44,360 nt of DNA from an uncultured Craurococcus sp. (GTDB lineage Bacteria > Pseudomonadota > Alphaproteobacteria > Acetobacterales > Acetobacteraceae), in NCBI GenBank assembly GCA_902805545.1, contig CADCTD010000151.1, positions 1 through 44,360 of the forward strand, in the 5' to 3' direction. Below, piece by piece: positions 17,382 through 26,726 of this stretch. The translations under genes and the position numbers were made by a program. The notes under the pieces are model-generated. The model searched no databases. It saw only the letters and a program-made list of their open reading frames with translations, and had not been told where the DNA came from. Numbering within the stretch: the stretch's first letter is position 1; the number at the start of each line of letters is the position of its first letter.

Positions 17382-18068
17382 ATGGCCGCCAAGACCGGCC
17401 GCACCGGCCTGATCGCCAAGAAGCTGGGCATGACCCGGATCTTCAACGACGACGGCAGCACGGTTCCCGTGACCGTTCTGCACCTGGACGAAGTGCGCGT
17501 CATCGCCCGCCGCAGTGCTGAGAAGGACGGCTACGAAGCCGTCCAGCTCGGCATTGGCCGCGCGAAGCCCAAGAACGTCACCAAGGCCAATCGCGGCCAT
17601 TTCGCGAAGGCCGGTGTCGAGGCGCCGAAGAAGCTCGTCGAGTTCCGGGTGGGTGCCGATGCGGCGCTCGAGCCCGGTGCGCGGCTCAGCCCCGCGCATT
17701 TCGTGAAGGGCCAGATCGTCGACGTCACCGGCGTCTCGAAAGGAAAGGGCTTCGCGGGCGCGATGAAGCGCTGGAACTTCGCGGGCCTCGAGGCCTCGCA
17801 CGGCGTGTCGATCAGCCATCGCTCGCATGGCTCGACCGGCAACCGGCAGGATCCGGGCAAGACCTTCAAGAACAAGAAAATGGCAGGCCATCTGGGTGTT
17901 GAGCGCATCACCACCCAGAACCTCGAGGTCGCGGGTATCGATCTCGACCGCGGTCTGCTGCTGATCAAGGGCGCGGTGCCCGGGTCCAAGGGTGGCTATG
18001 TGCTGGTGCGGGACGCAGTGAAGCGCGCGCGCCATGCCGAGGCTCCCTTCCCGACGGCCGCGGCGTAA
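17382..18068 (+). CDS. rplC: 50S ribosomal protein L3
   Basis: L3 is an early-assembling large-subunit protein that reaches toward the peptidyl transferase centre. The protein is 228 residues, with the central extension ([18 protein letters not shown], including the conserved Gln that is methylated in some bacteria) intact. A GGGGAGA site precedes the ATG. A short Ala-rich tail ends the protein. Confidence 0.98.
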   Translation: MAAKTGRTGLIAKKLGMTRIFNDDGSTVPVTVLHLDEVRVIARRSAEKDGYEAVQLGIGRAKPKNVTKANRGHFAKAGVEAPKKLVEFRVGADAALEPGARLSPAHFVKGQIVDVTGVSKGKGFAGAMKRWNFAGLEASHGVSISHRSHGSTGNRQDPGKTFKNKKMAGHLGVERITTQNLEVAGIDLDRGLLLIKGAVPGSKGGYVLVRDAVKRARHAEAPFPTAAA

Positions 18069-18080
18069 GGACCAAGTACG

Positions 18081-18698
18081 ATGCAGGTTCCGGTCATCAC
18101 GCTGGATAACGGCACGGCAGGCGAGATCGAGCTGCCGGAGGCGCTGTTCGCGGCGCAGCCGCGCGCCGATATCATGGCGCGGGTCGTTCACTGGCAGCTC
18201 GCCAAGCGGCGGGCGGGTACCCACAAGGTGAAGGGGATGGGCGAAGTCTCCGGCACCACCAAGAAGCCGTATCGGCAGAAGGGCACCGGCAATGCCCGCC
18301 AGGGCTCGCTGCGCGCACCGCAGTTCCGCACCGGCGGCGTGGTGCATGGCCCGGTCGTCCGCGACCACGGCTACTCGCTGAACAAGAAGGTGCGGCGCCT
18401 CGGCCTCATCAGTGCGCTCAGCCAGAAGGCGGCCGAGGGTAAGCTGGTGGTGCTCGACACCGCCGCCGCCGGCGAGGCTAAGACCTCGGTGCTGGCGAAG
18501 CAGCTCAAGGCGCTCGGCTGGTCCAGCGCGCTCGTCGTCGACGCGCAGGTGGATGAGGGCTTCGGCCGCGGCATCCGCAACCTGCCGAACATGCATGTGC
18601 TGCCGACGATCGGTGCCAATGTGTACGACATCCTGAACCACGACGTCCTCGCGGTGACCCGCGCCGGCGTTGCGGCGCTGACGGAGCGGCTGGCATGA
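18081..18698 (+). CDS. rplD: 50S ribosomal protein L4
   Basis: L4 lines the peptide exit tunnel and in E. coli represses the S10 operon. The protein is 205 residues, with the tunnel loop motif around [16 protein letters not shown] intact. Its stop overlaps the start of rplW by four bases (ATGA), indicating translational coupling. Confidence 0.98.
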   Translation: MQVPVITLDNGTAGEIELPEALFAAQPRADIMARVVHWQLAKRRAGTHKVKGMGEVSGTTKKPYRQKGTGNARQGSLRAPQFRTGGVVHGPVVRDHGYSLNKKVRRLGLISALSQKAAEGKLVVLDTAAAGEAKTSVLAKQLKALGWSSALVVDAQVDEGFGRGIRNLPNMHVLPTIGANVYDILNHDVLAVTRAGVAALTERLA

Positions 18699-19021
18699 GC
18701 GAGGCCCAGGAGAAGAAGCCGCTCCTTTCGCGGGAGCGCATGTACCAGACCATCCTTTCTCCGGTGGTGACGGAGAAGGCGACGCTGCTGACCGAGAAGG
18801 GGCAGGTCGTCTTCAAGGTGTCGCTCGAAGCGACGAAGCCGGAGATCAAGGCCTCGGTCGAGACGCTGTTCGGCGTGAAGGTGCTCGCGGTCAACACCCT
18901 CGTGGTGAAGGGCAAGACGAAGCGCTTCCGCAACCGGCCGGGCCAGCGTTCCGACTGGAAGAAGGCCATCGTGCGCCTGGCCGAGGGCCAGACGATCGAT
19001 CTGACGACGGGGCTCGCCTAA
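18695..19021 (+). CDS. rplW: 50S ribosomal protein L23
   Basis: L23 sits at the tunnel exit and is the docking point for trigger factor and SRP. The protein is 108 residues. The first ~15 residues ([14 protein letters not shown]) extend the usual start; the core begins near [14 protein letters not shown]. The ATG overlaps the rplD stop. An internal ATG at residue 16 is possible but would give a shortened protein start without the coupling. Confidence 0.97.
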   Translation: MSEAQEKKPLLSRERMYQTILSPVVTEKATLLTEKGQVVFKVSLEATKPEIKASVETLFGVKVLAVNTLVVKGKTKRFRNRPGQRSDWKKAIVRLAEGQTIDLTTGLA

Positions 19022-19024
19022 GCC

Positions 19025-19861
19025 ATGGCGCTCAAGAATTTCAACCCGGTCACGCCGAGCCTCCGCGGCACCATCCTGATCAAGCGGGATGAGCTGTGGA
19101 AGGGCAAGCCGCTCAAGCAGCTCACCGAGGGCAAGTCGCACTCCGGTGGCCGCAACAACCACGGCCGCACCACCGTCCGGTTCCGGGGCGGCGGGCACAA
19201 GCAGAGCTACCGCATCGTCGACTTCAAGCGGCGGACGAAGCTCGGGGTGCCGGCGACGGTCGAGCGGCTGGAGTATGACCCGAACCGCACCGCCTTCATC
19301 GCGCTGGTGAAGTACCAGGATGGCGAGCTCGCCTACATCCTGGCGCCGCAGCGGCTGAAGGCCGGCGACCAGGTCGTGGCTGCCGAGCGGGCCGACATCA
19401 AGCCGGGCAACGCGATGCCGCTCGGCTCCATCCCCGTCGGCACCATCGTGCATAATGTCGAGCTGAAGCCGGGCGCCGGCGGCAAGATTGCGCGTTCTGC
19501 CGGCACCTATGTCCAGCTCGTCGGCAAGGATGCCGGCTATGCCCAGCTGAAGCTGATGTCGGGCGAGGTCCGCACGGTCCGCGCCGAATGCATGGCGGCG
19601 ATCGGGGCGGTGTCCAACCCGGACAATTCGAACCAGCAGATCGGCAAGGCTGGCCGTTCTCGCTGGCTGGGCCGGCGTCCGCATAACCGCGGCGTGGTGA
19701 TGAACCCGGTTGACCACCCGCATGGTGGCGGCGAGGGCCGCACCAGTGGTGGCCGTCATCCGGTCACCCCCTGGGGCAAGCCGACCAAGGGCGCGAAGAC
19801 GCGCAACAACAAGCGGACGGACCGGCTCATTGTCCGCCGCCGCACCGCGACGAAGGGCTGA
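19025..19861 (+). CDS. rplB: 50S ribosomal protein L2
   Basis: L2 is needed for subunit joining and peptidyl transfer. The protein is 278 residues. The conserved [15 protein letters not shown] segment near the C-terminus contains the histidine linked to peptidyl transferase activity. It starts three bases after rplW. Confidence 0.99.
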   Translation: MALKNFNPVTPSLRGTILIKRDELWKGKPLKQLTEGKSHSGGRNNHGRTTVRFRGGGHKQSYRIVDFKRRTKLGVPATVERLEYDPNRTAFIALVKYQDGELAYILAPQRLKAGDQVVAAERADIKPGNAMPLGSIPVGTIVHNVELKPGAGGKIARSAGTYVQLVGKDAGYAQLKLMSGEVRTVRAECMAAIGAVSNPDNSNQQIGKAGRSRWLGRRPHNRGVVMNPVDHPHGGGEGRTSGGRHPVTPWGKPTKGAKTRNNKRTDRLIVRRRTATKG

Positions 19862-19866
19862 GGGCT

Positions 19867-20145
19867 ATGCCGCGCAGCGTATGGAAGGGGCCGTTTGTCG
19901 ACGGCTTCCTGCTCAACAAGGCGGAGGCCGCCCGGGCTTCGACGCGCAACGAGATCATCAAGATCTGGTCGCGCCGCAGCACGATCCTGCCGCAATTCGT
20001 CGGGCTCACCTTCGGCGTCTACAACGGGAAGAAGTTCATCCCCGTGCAGGTCTCGGAGAACATGGTGGGGCACAAGTTCGGCGAGTTCTCGCCGACGCGG
20101 ACCTTCACCGGGCATTCGTCCGACAAGAAGGCGAAGCGGGGCTGA
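19867..20145 (+). CDS. rpsS: 30S ribosomal protein S19
   Basis: S19 pairs with S13 in the small-subunit head near the A site. The protein is 92 residues, opening [16 protein letters not shown] and ending in the basic tail KKAKRG. It begins five bases after rplB. Confidence 0.98.
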   Translation: MPRSVWKGPFVDGFLLNKAEAARASTRNEIIKIWSRRSTILPQFVGLTFGVYNGKKFIPVQVSENMVGHKFGEFSPTRTFTGHSSDKKAKRG

Positions 20146-20149
20146 TCCG

Positions 20150-20551
20150 ATGAGCAAGCCGAAGCACGAACGCGGTCTCCCGGAGACCGAGGCGCAGGCC
20201 ATCTTGCGGAACATCCGCGTCAGCCCGCGCAAGCTCAACCTGGTCGCCGGCCTGATCCGCGGCCGGCGCGCGCAGGACGCCATTGCGACGCTCGCCTTCA
20301 GCAAGCGTCGCATTGCCCAGACCGTGAAGAAGACGCTCGAAAGCGCCATCGCCAATGCCGAGAACAACCACCAGCTGGATGTCGACCAGCTCGTGGTGTC
20401 CCGCGCCGAGGTCGGCCGCTCGCAGGTGATGAAGCGCTTCTCCGCTCGCGGCCGCGGCCGTGCGGCGCGCGTCGAGAAGTGGTTCAGCCATCTGAAGATC
20501 GTGGTCGCCGAGAAGCCGGCCGCGGCACCGGCCCAGCAGGAGGCCGCGTAA
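20150..20551 (+). CDS. rplV: 50S ribosomal protein L22
   Basis: L22 has a beta-hairpin that lines the exit tunnel and is a macrolide resistance site. The protein is 133 residues. ATG 20150 is four bases after the rpsS stop; a much longer open frame from 19895 overlaps rpsS and is rejected. The core begins near [18 protein letters not shown]. The C-terminus has an extra Ala/Pro/Gln tail ([10 protein letters not shown]). Confidence 0.97.
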   Translation: MSKPKHERGLPETEAQAILRNIRVSPRKLNLVAGLIRGRRAQDAIATLAFSKRRIAQTVKKTLESAIANAENNHQLDVDQLVVSRAEVGRSQVMKRFSARGRGRAARVEKWFSHLKIVVAEKPAAAPAQQEAA

Positions 20552-20552
20552 C

Positions 20553-21230
20553 ATGGGTCACAAAGTCAATCCGATCGGCTTCCGTCTCGGCATCAACCGG
20601 ACCTGGGACAGCCGCTGGTTCGCGGATGCGGACTACTCCCGGCTGCTGCATGAGGACCTGAAGCTGCGCGACACGCTGCGCACGCGCCTCAAGGGCGCCG
20701 GCGTCAGCCGCGTGGTGATCGAGCGCCCGGCGAAGAAGCCACGCGTCACGATCCATGCCGCCCGCCCGGGCGTCGTCATCGGCAAGAAGGGTGCCGATAT
20801 CGAGGTGCTGCGCAAGGACCTGGCCCGGCTCGCCGGGGCCGAGGTGGCGCTGAACATCGTCGAGATCCGCAAGCCCGAGATCGACGCGACCCTCGTCGCC
20901 GAGAGCATCGCGCAGCAGCTCGAGCGCCGCGTCGCCTTCCGCCGCGCCATGAAGCGTGCGGTTCAGTCGGCGATGCGCCTCGGTGCCGGCGGCATCCGGA
21001 TCAACTGCTCCGGCCGGCTCGGCGGCGCCGAGATCGCCCGGATGGAATGGTACCGCGAGGGCCGCGTGCCGCTGCATACCCTGCGCGCCGACCTCGATTT
21101 CGGTACCGCCACCGCCAAGACCACCTATGGCACCTGCGGCGTGAAGGTCTGGATCTTCAAGGGTGAGATCCTGGCCCATGACCCGATGGCGCAGGACAAG
21201 CGCGCCGCCGAGCAGGCGCCGCAGCGCTGA
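20553..21230 (+). CDS. rpsC: 30S ribosomal protein S3
   Basis: S3 forms part of the mRNA entry pore and its helicase activity. The protein is 225 residues with the KH domain motif [17 protein letters not shown]. It starts one base after rplV. The C-terminus carries a short charged tail. Confidence 0.98.
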   Translation: MGHKVNPIGFRLGINRTWDSRWFADADYSRLLHEDLKLRDTLRTRLKGAGVSRVVIERPAKKPRVTIHAARPGVVIGKKGADIEVLRKDLARLAGAEVALNIVEIRKPEIDATLVAESIAQQLERRVAFRRAMKRAVQSAMRLGAGGIRINCSGRLGGAEIARMEWYREGRVPLHTLRADLDFGTATAKTTYGTCGVKVWIFKGEILAHDPMAQDKRAAEQAPQR

Positions 21231-21243
21231 GGGATGATGTGAG

Positions 21244-21666
21244 ATGCTGCAGCCCAAGCGCACCAAGTTCCGTAAGGCCCATAAGGGCCGCATCAAGGGT
21301 CTCGCCAAGGGCGGGTTCTCGCTGAGCTTCGGCGGGTTCGGCCTGAAGGCGCTCGAGCCGGAGCGGGTGACCGCCCGGCAGATCGAGGCCGCCCGTCGCG
21401 CCATCACCCGCGCGATGAAGCGCCAGGGTCGCGTCTGGATCCGCATCTTCCCGGATGTGCCGGTCTCGACCAAGCCTGCCGAGGTCCGCATGGGCTCCGG
21501 CAAGGGCGCGCCGGAATACTGGGTGGCCCGCATCAAGCCGGGCCGCGTCATGTTCGAGATCGACGGCGTGTCCACCGAGACGGCGCGCGAGGCGCTGACC
21601 CTCGGCGCCGCCAAGCTGCCGATCCGGACCAAGATCGTGTCGCGCCTCGGCGCGGCGGAGGCGTAA
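21244..21666 (+). CDS. rplP: 50S ribosomal protein L16
   Basis: L16 helps position tRNA in the A and P sites. The protein is 140 residues, starting [16 protein letters not shown], with the conserved [14 protein letters not shown] segment at about residues 82-95. The conserved arginine hydroxylated in some bacteria lies just before it. Confidence 0.98.
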   Translation: MLQPKRTKFRKAHKGRIKGLAKGGFSLSFGGFGLKALEPERVTARQIEAARRAITRAMKRQGRVWIRIFPDVPVSTKPAEVRMGSGKGAPEYWVARIKPGRVMFEIDGVSTETAREALTLGAAKLPIRTKIVSRLGAAEA

Positions 21667-21670
21667 GACC

Positions 21671-21886
21671 ATGACCAAGATCGCGGACATCCGCGCCAAG
21701 ACCCCGGACGAGCTGCAGACGCAGCTCCTCGACCTGCGGAAGGAGCAGTTCAACCTGCGCTTCCAGCGGGCCACCGGGCAGCTCGAGGCGACCGGCCGCA
21801 TCAAGCTGGTGCGGCGCGACATCGCCCGCATCAAATTCGTCCTGTCCGAGCGGCGTCGCTCGGCAGCCTCTCAACCCACGGCTTAA
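21671..21886 (+). CDS. rpmC: 50S ribosomal protein L29
   Basis: L29 borders the tunnel exit next to L23. The protein is 71 residues, a two-helix hairpin with the motif [20 protein letters not shown]. It begins four bases after rplP. Confidence 0.98.
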   Translation: MTKIADIRAKTPDELQTQLLDLRKEQFNLRFQRATGQLEATGRIKLVRRDIARIKFVLSERRRSAASQPTA

Positions 21887-21902
21887 GGGGAGACCGGCGG
21901 CT

Positions 21903-22175
21903 ATGCCGAAGCGCGTCCTCACGGGCCGGGTGGTCAGCGACAAGATGGACAAGACGGTCACCGTCCTTGTCGAGCGTCGCGTGATGCATCCGCTCTATAA
22001 GAAGTTCATCAAGCGCTCGAAGAAGTACGCGGCGCATGACGAGGCCAACCTCTGCAAGGAAGGCGACCTCGTGCAGATCGAGGAGTGCCCGCCGCTGTCG
22101 AAGCGGAAGGCCTGGCAGGTGGTTCTCCGCAACGGCAACCCGTTGGCGGCCACGAATGAGGCGGTCCCGGCATGA
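21903..22175 (+). CDS. rpsQ: 30S ribosomal protein S17
   Basis: S17 is a primary 16S rRNA-binding protein with an OB fold. The protein is 90 residues, with the characteristic [18 protein letters not shown] and [17 protein letters not shown] segments. Its stop overlaps rplN by four bases. Confidence 0.98.
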   Translation: MPKRVLTGRVVSDKMDKTVTVLVERRVMHPLYKKFIKRSKKYAAHDEANLCKEGDLVQIEECPPLSKRKAWQVVLRNGNPLAATNEAVPA

Positions 22176-22540
22176 TCGGCGTCGAAGCAAATCTTGACGT
22201 CGCCGACAACTCCGGTGCGCGCCGCGTCCAGTGCATCAAGGTGCTCGGCGGCTCGAAGCGGAAGACGGCTTCGGTCGGCGACGTGATCGTCGTCTCCGTG
22301 AAGGAGGCGATCCCCCGCGCCAAGGTAAAAAAGGGCGAGGTGCATCGCGCCGTCATCGTCCGCACCTCCTATCCGGTGCGGCGCATCGACGGCACGGCGA
22401 TCCGTTTCGACAACAACGCCGCCGTGCTGATTAACAAGCAGGGCGAGCCGATCGGCACCCGCATCTTCGGCCCGGTCGTGCGCGAGTTGCGGGCGCGGAA
22501 GTACATGAAGATCATCTCGCTGGCGCCGGAGGTCCTCTGA
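22172..22540 (+). CDS. rplN: 50S ribosomal protein L14
   Basis: L14 forms an intersubunit bridge. The protein is 122 residues, the standard length, with the signature [16 protein letters not shown]. It begins by ATGA overlap with rpsQ, so the S10 and spc operons are continuous here. Confidence 0.98.
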   Translation: MIGVEANLDVADNSGARRVQCIKVLGGSKRKTASVGDVIVVSVKEAIPRAKVKKGEVHRAVIVRTSYPVRRIDGTAIRFDNNAAVLINKQGEPIGTRIFGPVVRELRARKYMKIISLAPEVL

Positions 22541-22542
22541 CC

Positions 22543-22863
22543 ATGGCCGCGAAGATCAAGAAGGGCGACCGGGTCCAGGTGCTGACCGGCCGCGACAAGG
22601 GCAAGCGCGGCGAGGTCATCGCCGTGATGCCGACCGAGCAGCGCGCCCTGGTGCAGGGCGTGAACGTGGTGAAGCGCCACCAGAAGCCGCAGGGCATGAA
22701 CCAGCCCGGCGGCATCCAGGAGAAGGAGGCGCCGATCCACCTCTCGAACCTGGCGCTCCTCGACCCGAAGTCCGGCAAGCCGACCCGCGTTGGGTTCCGC
22801 CTGCTGGAGGACGGCAAGAAGGTGCGGGTGGCAAGGCCTTCGGGCGAGGTGCTTGACGCATGA
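22543..22863 (+). CDS. rplX: 50S ribosomal protein L24
   Basis: L24 starts large-subunit assembly. The protein is 106 residues, with the KOW motif [19 protein letters not shown] near the start. The stop overlaps rplE by four bases. Confidence 0.98.
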   Translation: MAAKIKKGDRVQVLTGRDKGKRGEVIAVMPTEQRALVQGVNVVKRHQKPQGMNQPGGIQEKEAPIHLSNLALLDPKSGKPTRVGFRLLEDGKKVRVARPSGEVLDA

Positions 22864-23543
22864 GCGATTCGAAGAAGGGCGGCGCCAAGAAGGGCGCCCC
22901 GGCCAACGCCAAGAAGCCGGAGGCCAACCGCGAGGAAGGCAGCCGCACCGTGACGACCGTCGCGGCGAAGCCCGGCAAGTCCGCCGCTTCGCCGGCCGAG
23001 CGCACGCGCCTGGCGACCTTCTACACCGAGGTCGTGCGGCAGCGCCTGGTCGAGGAGTTCGGCTACAAGAACCCGATGGAAGTGCCGAAGCTCGAGAAGA
23101 TCGTCATCAACATGGGCGTCGGCGAAGCCGCGGCCGATGGCAAGAAGCTCGACGCCGCGGTGGCCGACCTGACGGCCATCGCCGGCCAGCGGCCGGTGCG
23201 GACCAAGGCGAAGAAGGCGATCGCCGGCTTCAAGATCCGCGAGGGCCAGCAGATCGGCTGCAAGGTGACGCTGCGCAAGGCGCGGATGTACGAGTTCCTC
23301 GACCGGCTCGTCACCATCGCCCTGCCGCGCGTGCGGGATTTCCGTGGCCTTCCAGGCACCAAGGGCTTCGACGGCCGCGGCAACTTCGCCATGGGCCTGA
23401 AGGAGCAGATCGTCTTCCCCGAGATCAACTACGATCGCGTGGATACGGTCCGCGGCATGGACATCCAGTTCGTCACCACGGCGAAGACCGACAAGGAAGC
23501 GAAGGCGCTGCTCAAGGCGTTCCAGCTTCCCTTCCAGAACTGA
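22860..23543 (+). CDS. rplE: 50S ribosomal protein L5 with long N-terminal extension
   Basis: L5 binds 5S rRNA and contacts the P-site tRNA. The product is 227 residues against about 179 in most bacteria. The extra ~45 residues at the N-terminus are Lys/Ala/Gly-rich and probably disordered; the L5 core begins near [20 protein letters not shown]. The ATG at 22860 overlaps the rplX stop (ATGA), which supports the long form. No ATG exists near the core start, but alternative GTG starts within the extension cannot be excluded. Confidence 0.95.
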   Translation: MSDSKKGGAKKGAPANAKKPEANREEGSRTVTTVAAKPGKSAASPAERTRLATFYTEVVRQRLVEEFGYKNPMEVPKLEKIVINMGVGEAAADGKKLDAAVADLTAIAGQRPVRTKAKKAIAGFKIREGQQIGCKVTLRKARMYEFLDRLVTIALPRVRDFRGLPGTKGFDGRGNFAMGLKEQIVFPEINYDRVDTVRGMDIQFVTTAKTDKEAKALLKAFQLPFQN

Positions 23544-23547
23544 TCTT

Positions 23548-23578
23548 GGAAAACCGCCCGGCACGCCGGGCAGGTTCC
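23548..23578 (+). promoter_or_regulatory. Hairpin between rplE and rpsN
   Basis: GCCCGG (23556-23561) pairs with CCGGGC (23566-23571) around a CACG loop. AACC (23552-23555) pairs with GGTT (23573-23576), leaving A72 bulged. This is the largest gap inside the spc operon before rplO (50 bases) and is otherwise unexplained. It could be an S8-type control site or a processing site; both are inference. Confidence 0.4.
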
Positions 23579-23593
23579 GGAGGATAGAACCGT

Positions 23594-23899
23594 ATGGCCA
23601 AGACTTCGGCAGTCGAGAAGAACAAGCGTCGGGCGAAGCTCTCGTCGACGCATGCTGCCAAGCGCGCGGCGCTGAAGGGTATCGTCATGGATCGCACCCT
23701 GCCGGTCGAGGACCGGTTCGATGCGACCTTGAAGCTCGCCCAGCTGCCGCGCAACGGCGCCAAGGTGCGCGTGCGCCTGCGCTGCGAGCTGACCGGCCGC
23801 CCGCGCGGCAACTATCGCAAGTTCAAGCTGAGCCGGAACATGCTGCGGGAGCTCGCCAATACCGGCCAGCTTCCCGGCGTGACCAAGGCCAGCTGGTAA
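23594..23899 (+). CDS. rpsN: 30S ribosomal protein S14 (zinc-free form)
   Basis: S14 assembles late in the small-subunit head. The protein is 101 residues, the long zinc-independent type: the CxxC pairs of the short zinc form are missing. The conserved C-terminal segment [14 protein letters not shown] is present. GGAGGA precedes the ATG. Confidence 0.98.
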   Translation: MAKTSAVEKNKRRAKLSSTHAAKRAALKGIVMDRTLPVEDRFDATLKLAQLPRNGAKVRVRLRCELTGRPRGNYRKFKLSRNMLRELANTGQLPGVTKASW

Positions 23900-23911
23900 G
23901 GGAGCGGGGAT

Positions 23912-24310
23912 ATGTCTCTGTCCGATCCGCTCGGGGATCTGCTCACCCGCATCCGCAACGCCCAGCGGGCCCGGCAGACGCGTTGCGTCGCCCCGGCCAG
24001 CCGGCTGCGGACCGATGTGCTCGACGTGCTGAAGCGTGAAGGCTACATCCGCGCCTGGCGGGTGGAGCAGGATCGCCCCGGCGTCAGCCGCATCGAGATC
24101 GAGCTGAAGTATTCCGAAGGCGAGCCCGCCATCAAGGAGATCACCCGCGTCTCCAAGCCCGGCCGGCGCGTCTATTCGAAGATCAAGGAGCTGCCGAAGT
24201 TCTACAACGGGCTCGGCATCTCCATCCTCTCCACGCCCCGTGGCGTGATGAGCGATACCGAGGCCCGCACCGCCAATGTCGGCGGTGAAGTCCTCTGCCG
24301 CGTGTTCTAA
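23912..24310 (+). CDS. rpsH: 30S ribosomal protein S8
   Basis: S8 binds the central domain of 16S rRNA and in E. coli represses the spc operon. The protein is 132 residues, with the C-terminal signature [25 protein letters not shown] precedes the ATG. Confidence 0.98.
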   Translation: MSLSDPLGDLLTRIRNAQRARQTRCVAPASRLRTDVLDVLKREGYIRAWRVEQDRPGVSRIEIELKYSEGEPAIKEITRVSKPGRRVYSKIKELPKFYNGLGISILSTPRGVMSDTEARTANVGGEVLCRVF

Positions 24311-24324
24311 GGGAGGGATACAGC

Positions 24325-24858
24325 ATGTCGCGCGTCGGCAAATATCCCGTCCCGGTCCCGAGCGGCGTCCAAGTGGCGCTGCAGGGCCGGACCGTGGTGG
24401 CCAAGGGCCGGAATGGCGAGCTCAAGCTCGACCTGACGGACGAAGTTGATGTGGAGATCGCGGACAACCAGGTCGCGGTGAAGCCGCGCCGGGACGACCG
24501 CCGCAGCCGCACCATGTGGGGCACCACCCGCAGCCTGATCAACAGCATGGTGACGGGCGTCTCCACCGGTTTCACCAAGTCGATGGAGATCAACGGCACC
24601 GGCTACCGCGCCGCGGTGCAGGGCAAGGATCTGGTGCTGAACCTCGGCTACAGCCATGAGGTCCGCTACCCGATCCCCGAGGGCATCAAGATCACCTGCG
24701 AACGCCCGACCGCCGTGAAGGTGGAAGGGGCGGACAAGCGCCAGGTTGGTCAGGTTGCCGCTGAGATCCGCGCCTGGCGCGGCCCCGAGCCCTACAAGGG
24801 CAAGGGCGTGCGCTACACCGATGAGCAGATCCTCCGGAAGGAGGGTAAGAAGAAGTAA
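24325..24858 (+). CDS. rplF: 50S ribosomal protein L6
   Basis: L6 lies near the sarcin-ricin loop and factor-binding site. The protein is 177 residues in two related domains, with the C-terminal motif [20 protein letters not shown]. Its stop shares one base with the rplR start (TAATG). Confidence 0.98.
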   Translation: MSRVGKYPVPVPSGVQVALQGRTVVAKGRNGELKLDLTDEVDVEIADNQVAVKPRRDDRRSRTMWGTTRSLINSMVTGVSTGFTKSMEINGTGYRAAVQGKDLVLNLGYSHEVRYPIPEGIKITCERPTAVKVEGADKRQVGQVAAEIRAWRGPEPYKGKGVRYTDEQILRKEGKKK

Positions 24859-25220
24859 TGGCCGACAAGCTCGCACTCCAGACGCGCCGGCGTTCCCGGC
24901 TGCGCTACCAGCTGAAGATCAAGAGCGGCGGCCGTCCGCGGCTCTCCGTCTTCCGCTCGGGCAAGCATATCTACGCCCAGGTGATCGACGACGCCCAGGG
25001 CCGCACCCTCGCCGCCGCGTCTTCCATCGAGAAGCCGATGCGCGAGTCCCTGAAGACCGGCGCCGACAAGGACGCCGCGACGCAGGTCGGCAAGCTGGTT
25101 GCCGAGCGCGCTCGTGCCGCCGGGGTCGACAAGGTCGTCTTCGACCGTGGGCCTTACCTGTATCATGGCCGGGTCAAGGCCCTGGCCGACGCCGCCCGCG
25201 AGGGCGGGCTGTCGTTCTGA
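24858..25220 (+). CDS. rplR: 50S ribosomal protein L18
   Basis: L18 carries 5S rRNA into the large subunit together with L5. The protein is 120 residues, ending with the conserved GGLSF. The motif [20 protein letters not shown] is typical. Confidence 0.98.
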   Translation: MADKLALQTRRRSRLRYQLKIKSGGRPRLSVFRSGKHIYAQVIDDAQGRTLAAASSIEKPMRESLKTGADKDAATQVGKLVAERARAAGVDKVVFDRGPYLYHGRVKALADAAREGGLSF

Positions 25221-25231
25221 GGATCGCATAG

Positions 25232-25882
25232 ATGGCACGTACCCCCCATAGCGGTGGCGGCGGCGAGCATGGCGGCGAGGGCGGCGATCGCCGTCGTGGC
25301 CGCGGCCGTGGCCGCGAGAACGAGAACCGCCAGGAGCGCCAGGACGGCGACGAGCTGAAGGACAAGCTCGTCACCATCAACCGCGTCGCCAAGGTGGTGA
25401 AGGGTGGCCGCCGGTTCAGCTTCGCCGCGCTCGTCGTGGTGGGCGACCAGAAGGGCCGGGTCGGCTGGGGCGCCGGCAAGGCCCGCGAGGTGCCGGAGGC
25501 GATCCGCAAGGCCACCGAGCAGGCGAAGCGGACCATGATCCGCGTGCCGATGCGCGAGGGCCGGACGCTGCACCATGACGTCATCGGCGAGTTCGGCGCT
25601 GGCCGGGTCATCCTGCGGGCGGCGCCGGCGGGTACCGGCATCATCGCCGGCGGCCCGATGCGCGCGATCTTCGAGACGCTGGGCATGGGCGATGTCGTGG
25701 CCAAGTGCCTCGGCTCGACCAACCCGCACAACATGATCAAGGCCACCTTCTCGGCCCTGACCCGCAGCACGAGCCCGCGTGCCGTCGCCTCCCGGCGTGG
25801 CAAGAAGGTGTCGGACCTGCTCGGGCCGCGCAAGGACCAGGCCCCGGCCGATGCCTCGGCCGCGGAGGCTCCGAATGTCTGA
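25232..25882 (+). CDS. rpsE: 30S ribosomal protein S5 with Arg/Gly-rich N-terminus
   Basis: S5 contributes to decoding accuracy and the mRNA entry tunnel. The product is 216 residues against about 165 in E. coli. The first ~40 residues are Gly/Arg/Glu-rich ([11 protein letters not shown]), and the core begins near [20 protein letters not shown]. An Ala/Pro/Glu tail follows the usual C-terminus. The end overlaps rpmD by eight bases. Confidence 0.97.
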   Translation: MARTPHSGGGGEHGGEGGDRRRGRGRGRENENRQERQDGDELKDKLVTINRVAKVVKGGRRFSFAALVVVGDQKGRVGWGAGKAREVPEAIRKATEQAKRTMIRVPMREGRTLHHDVIGEFGAGRVILRAAPAGTGIIAGGPMRAIFETLGMGDVVAKCLGSTNPHNMIKATFSALTRSTSPRAVASRRGKKVSDLLGPRKDQAPADASAAEAPNV

Positions 25883-26093
25883 GAGCGAAACGACTGGCGC
25901 GCCTTCCGGCGCGACGAAGAAGACCGTGAAGGTGACCCAGATCGGGTCGCCGATCGGGCGCAAGCCGGGCCAGCGTGAGACGCTGATCGGCCTCGGCCTC
26001 AACAAGATGCACCGTTCGCGGGAGCTGGAGGACACCCCCTCCGTCCGCGGCATGATCCGCAAGGTGGCCCACCTGATCAAGGTGGAAGGCTGA
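25875..26093 (+). CDS. rpmD: 50S ribosomal protein L30
   Basis: L30 is a small peripheral large-subunit protein. The product is 72 residues, about 12 longer than E. coli L30 because of an N-terminal Ser/Thr/Gly stretch ([16 protein letters not shown]). The core [14 protein letters not shown] and the C-terminal [15 protein letters not shown] are typical. ATG 25875 lies inside the end of rpsE, implying coupling. A longer open frame from 25779 is Pro/Arg-rich shadow and is rejected. Confidence 0.95.
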   Translation: MSESETTGAPSGATKKTVKVTQIGSPIGRKPGQRETLIGLGLNKMHRSRELEDTPSVRGMIRKVAHLIKVEG

Positions 26094-26109
26094 GCGGGGA
26101 GCAGGACCC

Positions 26110-26610
26110 ATGAAACTGAACGAGCTGCGCGACAATGACGGCGCGCGCTACAAGTCGAAGCGGCTTGGCCGCGGCATCGGCTCCGGCAAGGGCAAGACCT
26201 CGGGCAAGGGCGTGAAGGGCCAGAAGGCGCGCGAGGGCGTGTCCCTGAACGGCTTCGAGGGCGGCCAGCTGCCGATCTACCGGCGCCTGCCGAAGCGGGG
26301 CTTCGTCAACATCTTCCGCAAGGAATATGCGCCGCTGAACCTCGGCCGCCTCGAGCAGGCGATCGCCGAGGGCAAGCTGCCAGGCGATCAGCCGATCGAC
26401 GAGGCGGCGCTGCGCACGGCCGGCATAGTCCGCACCGGTCCGAAGCTCGCCGGCGTCCGGCTGCTGGGCCATGGCACGCTGAGCCGGGCGGTGACCATCA
26501 CCGTCTCCGGCGCCTCGGCCAGTGCGGTCGCGGCGGTGCAGGCGGCGGGCGGCACGATCACCCTGCTGAACCCGCCCGCGGCTGCCGAAGAAGCTCCCGC
26601 GGAGGCGTGA
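26110..26610 (+). CDS. rplO: 50S ribosomal protein L15
   Basis: L15 is a late-assembling large-subunit protein. The protein is 166 residues, with the Gly-rich N-terminal [20 protein letters not shown] and the conserved [17 protein letters not shown]. The last ~15 residues are an extra Ala/Glu/Pro tail. It is the last ribosomal gene before secY. Confidence 0.98.
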   Translation: MKLNELRDNDGARYKSKRLGRGIGSGKGKTSGKGVKGQKAREGVSLNGFEGGQLPIYRRLPKRGFVNIFRKEYAPLNLGRLEQAIAEGKLPGDQPIDEAALRTAGIVRTGPKLAGVRLLGHGTLSRAVTITVSGASASAVAAVQAAGGTITLLNPPAAAEEAPAEA

Positions 26611-26659
26611 CGCTTGCGGCCCGCCGGGCCGCTCGCTACCTAAGTACAGGTTCGTGGCT

Positions 26660-26702
26660 GCGGCGCCACGGCCGGGGGCTTTCCCCCGGTTGTTGGCGCC
26701 GC
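26660..26702 (+). promoter_or_regulatory. Nested hairpin in the secY leader
   Basis: An outer 8-bp stem, GCGGCGCC (26660-26667) with GGCGCCGC (26695-26702), encloses an inner 7-bp stem, CCGGGGG (26672-26678) with CCCCCGG (26683-26689), loop CTTT. It ends 24 bases before the secY ATG and has no T-tract, so it looks more like a leader or processing structure than a terminator. Confidence 0.5.
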
Positions 26703-26726
26703 TGTCGTGAGGAGGGTTTAGGATCC

